A stretch of 7,803 bases of DNA from Pseudomonadota bacterium. GTDB taxonomy: Bacteria; Pseudomonadota; Gammaproteobacteria; Xanthomonadales; Xanthomonadaceae. The stretch's first letter is position 1. The number at the start of each line of letters is the position of its first letter. A model generated the notes under the pieces. The model ran no database searches. It saw only the letters and a program-made list of their open reading frames with translations, and had not been told where the DNA came from. The stretch is taken from assembly GCA_023388355.1 (NCBI GenBank), contig JAEWGI010000082.1, positions 1-7,803 on the forward strand, given 5' to 3'. Below, piece after piece: positions 1 to 4,982 of this stretch. The position numbers and the translations under genes were made by a program.

Positions 1-562
1 GCTGCCGCGCGCGCGGCGCGCGCGGGTGCTGCGGCGCTGGGCCGGGGAGCTGGGCCTGCCGCCGCTGCCCGCGCGCGGCGTGGCCATGGTGGATGCCTGG
101 CTGGACGACACGCCCGCCAGCGGTACCGCCACGTTCGCCTGGCATGGCGCGGCCGTCCGGCTGTGGCGCGATCTGCTTTGGGCGGGGGCCGAATCGCCGC
201 CGGTTGCGGACGACCTGCGCCTGCACTGGGACGGCGTGCAGCCGCTGCGCTGGCCGGGCGGGGGCGAGCTGTCGCTGCTGCCCGGCGCCGATCCCGGCAG
301 CGACCCGGCCGGCGCCGCATCCGGATTCCTGGTGCACCCGCGCCGCGGCGGCGAACGCATCGTCCTGCCCGGGCGCCGCCATTCGCACGCGCTCAAGCAC
401 GTGCTGCAGGACCTCGGGATGCCGCCGTGGATCCGCGCCCGCATGCCGCTGCTGTCCGACCCTTCCGGCACCCTGCTGGCCGCCGGCGACGTGGCGCTGT
501 CGGCGCACTTCGACGCCTGGCTGCGCGCCAGCGGCCGGCGCCTGCACTGGCGCGTCGGCTGA
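1..562 (+). CDS. tilS: tRNA(Ile)-lysidine synthase, C-terminal part (5' end outside window)
   Basis: This is the 3' end of a gene that enters from the left edge; the frame is open from base 2 with no stop, so the GTG at 26 is not a real start. The stop is TGA 560-562, leaving about 186 residues. TilS joins lysine to C34 of the AUA-reading tRNA-Ile in the cytoplasm, using ATP, which changes both its codon reading and its charging. The N-terminal ATP-pyrophosphatase domain (SGGxDS loop) is outside the window. What is visible fits the substrate-binding and C-terminal domains: an LRRW..LGLPPLP segment near the left edge, and a terminal block with [22 protein letters not shown] followed by [11 protein letters not shown], typical of the TilS C-terminal domain. 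xseB follows 34 bases downstream on the same strand. Confident from the C-terminal motifs and neighbours, though the diagnostic catalytic motif cannot be seen. Confidence 0.88.
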   Translation, partial: LPRARRARVLRRWAGELGLPPLPARGVAMVDAWLDDTPASGTATFAWHGAAVRLWRDLLWAGAESPPVADDLRLHWDGVQPLRWPGGGELSLLPGADPGSDPAGAASGFLVHPRRGGERIVLPGRRHSHALKHVLQDLGMPPWIRARMPLLSDPSGTLLAAGDVALSAHFDAWLRASGRRLHWRVG

Positions 563-584
563 GACCGCGCGCCGCGGCCTGGCT

Positions 585-590
585 TACACT
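585..590 (+). promoter_or_regulatory. xseB: Possible -10 box for leaderless xseB message
   Basis: TACACT lies 6 bases before the xseB ATG at 597, which would place transcription start at the A of the ATG. No good -35 box is seen (CTGAGA at 559-564 has a 20-base spacer). No Shine-Dalgarno site precedes xseB. The gene could equally be read through from tilS. Confidence 0.25.
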
Positions 591-596
591 GCGCGC

Positions 597-860
597 ATGG
601 CCAGCACACCCGACAACCCGGCCTCGCCGGTCGCCGATTTCGAAACCTCGCTCGACCAGCTCGAACAGCTGGTGGAGAAGATGGAACACGGGGACATGAG
701 CCTGGAGGATTCCCTGGCCGCGTACGAGCGCGGCGTGGGCCTCTACCGCCACTGCCAGAGCGCGCTGGAACAGGCCGAACTGCGCGTGCGCCTGCTCACC
801 GACCCCGAGGCCCCGGAGCGCGCCGAACCGTTCCCCGGCCTCGCCGATGGCGAGTCCTGA
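597..860 (+). CDS. xseB: Exodeoxyribonuclease VII small subunit
   Basis: This encodes 87 residues, close to the usual 75-85 for XseB. XseB binds the large subunit XseA in several copies to form exonuclease VII, which degrades single-stranded DNA from both ends in the cytoplasm. The family core is clear at residues 14-68: [18 protein letters not shown], then the conserved [20 protein letters not shown] segment and a final helix [14 protein letters not shown]. The protein is a predicted two-helix coiled coil. The start is ATG 597; the frame is open further upstream, but the family N-terminus fits this start. No Shine-Dalgarno sequence precedes it; instead TACACT lies six bases upstream, so a leaderless message is possible. 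The last 14 bases overlap ispA, which suggests translational coupling. xseA is not in the window, as is usual since xseA and xseB are commonly unlinked. Confidence 0.95.
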   Translation: MASTPDNPASPVADFETSLDQLEQLVEKMEHGDMSLEDSLAAYERGVGLYRHCQSALEQAELRVRLLTDPEAPERAEPFPGLADGES

Positions 861-1821
861 CCCGGCCGACGACGGCGTCGACGCGAGCCTGGCGCGCTGG
901 CGCGCGCGCGTCGACGCCGCGCTGGCCTCCGCGCTGGACGGACTGGAGGGCACCGAACCGCGTCTGCACGCCGCCATGCGCCACGCCGTGCTGCTCGGCG
1001 GCAAGCGCATGCGCCCGTTGCTGACCTGCGCGGCAGGCACCGCCTGCGGCGCGCGCGAGGAGGCGCTGGACGCGCCGGCGGCGGCGGTCGAACTGGTCCA
1101 CGCCTATTCGCTGGTGCACGACGACCTGCCGGCCATGGACGACGACGCCCTGCGCCGCGGCCAGCCCACCGTGCACGTGGCCTTCGACGAGGCCACCGCG
1201 ATCCTGGCCGGCGACGCGCTGCAGGCGCTTGCCTTCGCCACCCTGGCCGCCGCACCCGTCGACGCCGCCGCGCGCGTGGCGATGCTGGCCGAACTGGCCG
1301 GCGCCGCCGGCGCCTCAGGCATGTGTGGCGGGCAGGCCTACGACCTGGCTGCGACGGGAGGAGGAAAAAGGGGTCAGGTTCATTTTCCGGGCGAAGGAAT
1401 CCGCCAGCGCCAGATCGTCGATCCGGAAAATGAACCTGACCCCCTTTTCTTCCTCGAGCGCCTGCACACCCTGAAGACCGGCGCCCTGCTGCGCGCCGCG
1501 GTGCGCCTGGGCGCGATCGCCGCCGGGGCCGATGCGCACACCCGCCGCGCGCTGGACGACTACGCCAACGCCCTCGGCCTGGCCTTCCAGATCCGCGACG
1601 ACCTGCTCGACATCGAGGGCGACAGTGCCACCCTGGGCAAGACCGCCGGCAAGGACGCGGCCCAGGACAAGACCACCTATCCGGCCCTGATCGGCGTCGA
1701 AGCCTCGCGCGCGCGGCTGCGCGAGCTGGCCGCGCGCATGGACCTGGCCCTGCATGAACTGGATGGCGACACCGCCACCCTGGCCGCGCTCGCCCGCCGC
1801 GCGGTCGAGCGCGACCACTGA
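847..1821 (+). CDS. ispA: Farnesyl diphosphate synthase with in-frame palindromic insertion
   Basis: This encodes 324 residues, against 299 for E. coli IspA. The enzyme adds isopentenyl diphosphate to dimethylallyl and geranyl diphosphate in the cytoplasm, giving farnesyl diphosphate for undecaprenyl, quinone and other isoprenoid synthesis. Visible motifs are GGKRMRP (51-57), the first Asp-rich motif DDLPAMD (D92, D93, D98), [10 protein letters not shown] (158-167), the KT pair (210-211), FQIRDD and the second Asp-rich motif DDLLD (251-255). Between DLAATG and LERLH the E. coli protein has about 7 residues; this one has 31 (residues 172-202), encoded by an inverted-repeat element. The frame is kept and no catalytic residue is lost, so the enzyme is probably functional (inference). 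The start ATG 847 overlaps xseB and lacks a clear ribosome site, which favours coupling. The gene ends 4 bases from a convergent gene. Confidence 0.95.
   Translation: MASPDPADDGVDASLARWRARVDAALASALDGLEGTEPRLHAAMRHAVLLGGKRMRPLLTCAAGTACGAREEALDAPAAAVELVHAYSLVHDDLPAMDDDALRRGQPTVHVAFDEATAILAGDALQALAFATLAAAPVDAAARVAMLAELAGAAGASGMCGGQAYDLAATGGGKRGQVHFPGEGIRQRQIVDPENEPDPLFFLERLHTLKTGALLRAAVRLGAIAAGADAHTRRALDDYANALGLAFQIRDDLLDIEGDSATLGKTAGKDAAQDKTTYPALIGVEASRARLRELAARMDLALHELDGDTATLAALARRAVERDH
1361..1455. repeat. Palindromic REP/MITE-like element inserted in frame in ispA
   Basis: Perfect complementary arms of 21 bases lie at 1370-1390 and 1423-1443; the left arm begins GGGGTCAGGTTCATTTTCC. They are separated by a 32-base loop (1391-1422). 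The complementarity continues outward with a small indel: GAGG plus an A-run at 1361-1369 faces a T-run plus CCTC at 1445-1455. The arms are AT-rich with uncommon codons for this gene (AAA, AGG, TTT, CTT), unlike the GC-rich flanks. GAG occurs on both sides (1358-1360 and 1456-1458), but this could be chance. From memory, GGGGTCAG...ATTTTC palindromes are dispersed in many gammaproteobacterial genomes, some near REP-associated tyrosine transposase (RAYT) genes; this family assignment is not verified here. No transposase is present in the window, so the element is non-autonomous. Confidence 0.85.
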
Positions 1822-1829
1822 GCGCTCAG
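1818..1829. other. 12-base perfect palindrome holding both convergent stop codons
   Basis: CTGAGCGCTCAG is its own reverse complement. It contains the ispA stop (TGA 1819-1821, + strand) and the stop of the facing DUF4870 gene (TGA 1828-1826, minus strand). There is no T-run on either side, so it does not look like an intrinsic terminator. Confidence 0.6.
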
Positions 1830-2263
1830 AACAGGCGCAGGGTCAGCGGATAGCGGTACTCCTGGCCATCGAGCGCCTTCACCGCCGCCACGATGCTGCA
1901 AACCAGCCACGTCACCGCGATCGCGGCCACCGCCGCCAGCAGCAGCAGGCCGGCCGGCAGGGTCACGATCAGGCCGATGCCCAGGGTCAGCACCGTCGCT
2001 CCCAGCAGCAGCACGCCGATCGCGCAGACCGCGCAGGCGTAGAGGAACATGCTGAGGTTGAAGTTGAGCGCCTCGCGCGCGTGCCCGGCGGCGAACGGGG
2101 AATCGTCGCGCTTGAGCAGGTAAACCGCGCCCGCGGCCAGCATGCCGGCGAAGCCGGCGGTCCAGCTGGTCATCAGCGCCAGCACCAGCGCCGCGACGTG
2201 GGCGGCCGCGGCCCACTGGCGATCGGCAAGGGTGGCATCTTCACGATGCGGCATCGCATGCAT
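1826..2263 (-). CDS. DUF4870 (Tic20-like) small membrane protein, paralogue A
   Basis: This encodes 145 residues of a DUF4870-type integral membrane protein of unknown function. Hydrophobic stretches fall at about residues 17-50, 70-92 and 95-128, so about three to four membrane segments in the inner membrane are expected. The family signatures are a charged KRDD followed by HAREALNFN (61-69) after the first segment, a TLGIGLIVTLP turn (93-103) and the C-terminal EYRYPLTLRL (135-144). The start ATG 2263 is preceded by GGGAG at 7 bases, better than the later ATG at 2254. The gene lies downstream of paralogue B on the same strand with a 188-base gap that holds a possible promoter, and it ends 4 bases from the ispA stop. 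No function should be assigned beyond the family. Confidence 0.88.
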   Translation of the reverse strand: MHAMPHREDATLADRQWAAAAHVAALVLALMTSWTAGFAGMLAAGAVYLLKRDDSPFAAGHAREALNFNLSMFLYACAVCAIGVLLLGATVLTLGIGLIVTLPAGLLLLAAVAAIAVTWLVCSIVAAVKALDGQEYRYPLTLRLF

Positions 2264-2270
2264 GGTCTTG

Positions 2271-2275
2271 CTCCC
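2271..2275 (-). promoter_or_regulatory. Shine-Dalgarno site of DUF4870 paralogue A
   Basis: GGGAG on the minus strand lies 7 bases before ATG 2263. It favours this ATG over the one at 2254, which has no such site. Confidence 0.6.
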
Positions 2276-2302
2276 GGCCGGAAACCGTCCGGCACAGGAA
2301 CG

Positions 2303-2330
2303 ATGATGCGACCACGGGGCGGGAACTCAA
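2303..2330 (-). promoter_or_regulatory. Possible sigma-70 promoter of DUF4870 paralogue A
   Basis: On the minus strand TTGAGT (2330-2325) is separated by 16 bases from CATCAT (2308-2303), each matching four of six consensus positions. Transcription would start near 2296 and give a leader of about 33 bases with a good ribosome site. The rest of the 188-base gap (2264-2451) is GC-rich and shows only small hairpins. This is a weak prediction by eye. Confidence 0.3.
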
Positions 2331-2378
2331 CCCAACTGATGGCCTGGTGCGGAGCCGGCCTGCACCGGGCACCCGGCG

Positions 2379-2395
2379 CGGCGCCAGTGGCGCCG
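2379..2395. other. Short GC hairpin after DUF4870 paralogue B
   Basis: CGGCGCC, a 3-base loop AGT, and GGCGCCG form a perfect 7-base stem about 57 bases past the stop of paralogue B in its reading direction. A second weak stem (2434-2438 with 2443-2447) lies closer to the stop. Neither is followed by a T-run, so a role in termination or message stability is only possible. Confidence 0.3.
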
Positions 2396-2451
2396 GCCGC
2401 TTCCCCGATGCCCGGACGCAGCCGCGCCCGGGCCCGGAGGGTTCCGGCGCC

Positions 2452-2892
2452 CTACTTGATCAGGCGGATCGAAACCGGGTAGCGGTAGGCCACGCCCTCG
2501 TTGGACTTGATCGCCGCCATCACGATGAACACCAGCGCGGCCAGGCCAACCAGCAGCATGATCGGCACTGCGATCAGGAAGCCGATGCCGAGCGTGAAGA
2601 TCCCCAGCAGCAGCAGGATCAGCATGATCGCGGACAGCGTGATGTTGAAGTTCAGCGCTTCCTTGGCCTGGTCGTCGACGAAGGGCATGGTTTCGCGCTT
2701 CATCAACCAGATGATCAGCGGGCCAAGGAAACAGCCGATGCTGAAGGCCCAGCCCGCAGTCACCAGGCCGCCCAGCAGGGCCGACAGGTGCGCGAACATG
2801 GCCCACTGCCGTTCCTCGGCGGCGATCCCGCTGGCCGGGGTTTCCGGCGGCGGCGGCGGCGGCGGTGCCTGGACAGTTGGTTCTTCGGTCAT
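2452..2892 (-). CDS. DUF4870 (Tic20-like) membrane protein with polyproline N-terminus, paralogue B
   Basis: This encodes 146 residues of a DUF4870-family inner-membrane protein of unknown function. The frame opens earlier (ATG 2958), but ATG 2892 is chosen because GAGGGGAG ends 4 bases before it and the homologous part begins soon after. Residues 1-22 form an acidic, proline-rich tail with seven consecutive prolines (10-16). Hydrophobic segments follow at about 33-65, 85-105 and 106-128. Shared family signatures are KRETMPFVDDQAKEALNFN (65-83), TLGIGFLIAVP (100-110) and YRYPVSIRLIK at the very end. It lies 82 bases downstream of pmbA on the same strand and upstream of paralogue A, and the matching signatures indicate duplication. 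A TATGCT sequence upstream (2959-2954) lacks a well-spaced -35 box, so read-through from pmbA is possible. Confidence 0.9.
   Translation of the reverse strand: MTEEPTVQAPPPPPPPETPASGIAAEERQWAMFAHLSALLGGLVTAGWAFSIGCFLGPLIIWLMKRETMPFVDDQAKEALNFNITLSAIMLILLLLGIFTLGIGFLIAVPIMLLVGLAALVFIVMAAIKSNEGVAYRYPVSIRLIK
2845..2865. repeat. (CGG)7 trinucleotide repeat encoding polyproline
   Basis: There are seven uninterrupted CGG units on the + strand, read as CCG proline codons on the minus strand inside DUF4870 paralogue B. Length changes by whole units would keep the frame. Confidence 0.85.
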
Positions 2893-2896
2893 TTCA

Positions 2897-2904
2897 CTCC
2901 CCTC
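2897..2904 (-). promoter_or_regulatory. Shine-Dalgarno site of DUF4870 paralogue B
   Basis: GAGGGGAG on the minus strand ends 4 bases before ATG 2892. It decides in favour of this start over the longer frame from ATG 2958. Confidence 0.65.
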
Positions 2905-2974
2905 GCGCCCCGTGGACGATGCAGACGGTCGGGCGCCCCCGCATGCGCCGGACAGCATACCCCCGTTTGACCGC

Positions 2975-4348
2975 TCAATCCGACCCCGCCACGGTCATCG
3001 CGCCCACCAGGATCGAACCCGTGCGGATGTGCGAACGCGGGTCGATGTCGCTGCCCACCGCCTCGATGGCCCTGAACATCCCGCGCAGGTTGCCGGCGAT
3101 GGTGATGCCGTCGACCGGATGGGTGATCGCGCCGCCCTCGACCCGGAAGCCCGCCGCGCCGCGCGAATAGTCGCCGGTGACCGCGTTCACCCCCTGGCCC
3201 ATCAGTTCCGTGACCACGATCCCGTCGCCCATGCCGCGCACCAGCTCCTCGAATCCGCCCGCATTGGCCGCGACCTCCAGGTTGTGCACGCCGCCGGCGT
3301 TGGCCGTGGTCTGCAGGCCCAGCCGGCGCGCCGAATAGCTGCCCAGCACGTAGCGCTGCAGCACCCCGCCTTCCACCAGCGACGATGCGCGGGTGGCCAC
3401 GCCCTCGCTGTCCCAGGCCGCCGAGCGCAGGCCGCGGCGCAGGAACGGATCCTCGTGGACCGCGAACCAGTCCGGGAACAGCTGCGTGCCCACGCTGTCG
3501 AGCAGGAAGCTGGCGCGGCGGTACAGGGCGCCGCCCGAGACCGCGCCCAGCAGGTGGCCCACGAGCGAACGCGCGACCTCGGCGCTGAACAGGACCGGGT
3601 AGCTGCCGGTGGCCAGCGCCCGCGGCTGCAGCCGCGCCAGCGTCCGCTCGGCGGCGTGGCGACCGATCGCGGCCGGGGCTTCGAGATCCCCCACGGCCAG
3701 CGCATAGCTGTACCAGCCGTCGCGCTGCATGGCATCGCCGGTGCCGGCGATCAGGGCGCAGCCGATGCTGTGATGGGTGCCGCGTTCGGCGCCGACGAAT
3801 CCGTGCGAATTGGCGTACACCCCGAGCGAGGCGCTGCTGCTGGTCGAGGCGCCGTCGGAGTTGCCGATGCGCGCATCGGCTTCGCGCCCCGCGGCCTCGC
3901 AGGCCAGGGCGATGTCGACCGCGCGCTCGGCGTCCAGCGCCCATGGATGCCAGTCGTCGAAGTCGCGCCAGCCGTCCGGCCCCGGCTGCGCCATCAGCGC
4001 CGCGTCGGCCAGCCCGGCGGCCGGATCGGCCTCGGTGTGGCGCGCGATCGCGCAGGCCTGGGCCACCGTGGCCTCGAGGCTGGAATCGCGCAGGTCGGCG
4101 GTGCTGGCGCTGCCCTTGCGCTGGCCGAAGTAGACGGTCACGCCGATGCCGCGGTCGCGGGTCGACTCCACCGTTTCCACCTCGCCCATGCGCACGTTCA
4201 CGCTCAGTCCGCGCTCCTGGGTGCACGAGACCTCGGCCTGGTCGGCGCCCTGCGCGCGGCAGGCATCGAGCAGGCGCCCGGCCAGCACCTGGAGCGCTTC
4301 GAGCCGGGCGTGGCTGTCGTCGGTGGCGGGAACGGCAACGCTGTTCAA
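2975..4348 (-). CDS. pmbA: TldE/PmbA subunit of the TldD/TldE metalloprotease
   Basis: This encodes 457 residues from TTG 4348; E. coli PmbA has 450. TldE pairs with TldD in a cytoplasmic heterodimeric protease that cleaves unfolded peptides; in E. coli it matures microcin B17 and degrades the CcdA antitoxin. TldE lacks the metal-binding motif, and none is seen here. Family features are the N-terminal block [18 protein letters not shown], then [20 protein letters not shown], a central [12 protein letters not shown] region, the [19 protein letters not shown] segment and the C-terminal [18 protein letters not shown]. No ATG is suitable at the N-terminus. TTG 4348 has AGGA 7 bases upstream; the frame is also open from TTG 4366, which has no ribosome site. 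The gene is divergent from yjgA, which starts 18 bases away, and is followed by two DUF4870 genes on the same strand. Confidence 0.94.
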   Translation of the reverse strand: MNSVAVPATDDSHARLEALQVLAGRLLDACRAQGADQAEVSCTQERGLSVNVRMGEVETVESTRDRGIGVTVYFGQRKGSASTADLRDSSLEATVAQACAIARHTEADPAAGLADAALMAQPGPDGWRDFDDWHPWALDAERAVDIALACEAAGREADARIGNSDGASTSSSASLGVYANSHGFVGAERGTHHSIGCALIAGTGDAMQRDGWYSYALAVGDLEAPAAIGRHAAERTLARLQPRALATGSYPVLFSAEVARSLVGHLLGAVSGGALYRRASFLLDSVGTQLFPDWFAVHEDPFLRRGLRSAAWDSEGVATRASSLVEGGVLQRYVLGSYSARRLGLQTTANAGGVHNLEVAANAGGFEELVRGMGDGIVVTELMGQGVNAVTGDYSRGAAGFRVEGGAITHPVDGITIAGNLRGMFRAIEAVGSDIDPRSHIRTGSILVGAMTVAGSD

Positions 4349-4353
4349 TGGCT

Positions 4354-4359
4354 TATCCT
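4354..4359. promoter_or_regulatory. Dual-use hexamer between pmbA and yjgA: -10-like on +, Shine-Dalgarno on minus
   Basis: On the + strand TATCCT lies 6 bases before the yjgA ATG at 4366, the position of a -10 box for a leaderless message; no convincing -35 box is seen. On the minus strand the same bases read AGGATA, and AGGA is 7 bases before the pmbA TTG at 4348. The pmbA role is better supported than the promoter role. Confidence 0.35.
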
Positions 4360-4365
4360 GATGCA

Positions 4366-4908
4366 ATGAGAGGAAGGGACGAGGACAGCGGCGAATACCT
4401 GTCGCCCAGCCGCAGCCAGCAGCGCCGCGAGGCGCTGGACGTACTGGCGCTTGCCACCACGCTGGCGGAGCTGGAACCGGGCCGGCTGGCGAAGCTGCCC
4501 CTGCCCGAACACCTGCTGCCGCACATCGCCGAGGCCCGGCGCATCAGCTCGCACATCGCGCGCAAGCGCCAGCTGGCCTTCCTGGCCAAGCAGATGCGGC
4601 GCGAGGACGACGAGGTGCTCGACGCGATCCGCGACGCGCTCGACGCCGGCGGCGAGGCGGCCAGGCAGGAAACCGCCCTGCTCCACCGCGTCGAACGCTG
4701 GCGCGAGCGGCTGCTGGAGCAAGGCGACGCGGCGCTGGGCGAACTGCTCGGCGAATATCCGCAGGCCGACCGGCAGAAGCTCAGGCAGCTGGTTCGCGGC
4801 ACCCTGGACGAACGCAGCCGCGGCAAGCCGCCGCGCGCGTTCCGGGAGCTGTTCAAGCTCCTGCGCGGGATACTCGCGCAGGAGCCGGAACCGGGGAATG
4901 CGGATTAG
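4366..4908 (+). CDS. yjgA: Ribosome biogenesis factor YjgA/DarP (DUF615)
   Basis: This encodes 180 residues; E. coli YjgA (now DarP) has 183. DarP binds late ribosomal-subunit assembly intermediates in the cytoplasm and helps their maturation. The protein is predicted to be almost all helical and highly charged. Family blocks are [16 protein letters not shown] (15-30), the [20 protein letters not shown] segment, the core [19 protein letters not shown] (about 64-82), and the C-terminal [15 protein letters not shown] followed by [14 protein letters not shown]. The start MRGRDED resembles remembered Xanthomonas homologues; an in-frame ATG at 4348 would add six residues (MAYPDA) and has no better ribosome site. 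It has no Shine-Dalgarno sequence. It lies between the two protease subunit genes, divergent from pmbA and convergent with tldD. In E. coli yjgA also neighbours pmbA. Confidence 0.94.
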   Translation: MRGRDEDSGEYLSPSRSQQRREALDVLALATTLAELEPGRLAKLPLPEHLLPHIAEARRISSHIARKRQLAFLAKQMRREDDEVLDAIRDALDAGGEAARQETALLHRVERWRERLLEQGDAALGELLGEYPQADRQKLRQLVRGTLDERSRGKPPRAFRELFKLLRGILAQEPEPGNAD

Positions 4909-4982
4909 GGATCCGGAACGGCAAGCGTGCGCAGCATCGAGGCTTTTGCGAATCCGCAATCCCGGACCCCGAATCCCGGCTC
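4900..4982. repeat. Degenerate AATCCC/GGATTAGGG repeat cluster between yjgA and tldD
   Basis: The convergent gap contains short related units. GCGGATTAGGGATCCGG starts at 4900, overlapping the yjgA stop, and AATCCG (4951), AATCCCGG (4958-4965) and AATCCCGG (4972-4979) follow in the opposite sense. GCGGATT 4900-4906 pairs with AATCCGC 4951-4957, and TTGCG 4946-4950 with CGCAA 4955-4959. There is no T-run after a stem on either strand, so termination is uncertain. Similar GGATTAGGG/AATCCC strings between genes are familiar to me from xanthomonads (recollection only). Confidence 0.4.

Noticed and set aside
1..25. CG-alternating tract at the left edge as a special repeat
   Set aside because: It is in frame as Leu-Pro-Arg-Ala codons of tilS and is explained by codon bias.
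1361..1455. CRISPR, attenuator or intein explanation for the ispA insert
   Set aside because: There is only one inverted pair and no spaced direct repeats; it is far inside the coding sequence; 31 residues are far too few for an intein and no splicing motifs are seen.
1315..1818. Minus-strand frame opposite ispA that reads through the palindromic element
   Set aside because: It is open because the element is a palindrome and the flanks are GC-rich; ispA on the other strand has full motif support.
2893..2974. Promoter for DUF4870 paralogue B with TATGCT as the -10 box
   Set aside because: The only -35-like sequence (TTGAGC, 2978-2973) is 13 bases away, which is too short.
2501..4369. Very long open frame on the + strand opposite pmbA and DUF4870 paralogue B
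   Set aside because: It lies antisense to well-supported genes and is rich in Arg, Gly and Ala with no recognisable domain; such shadow frames are expected at this GC content.
4946..4959. Intrinsic terminator from the TTGCG/CGCAA hairpin between yjgA and tldD
   Set aside because: The stem is only 5 bases, and the T-run precedes the stem on the + strand instead of following it; there is none on the minus strand.
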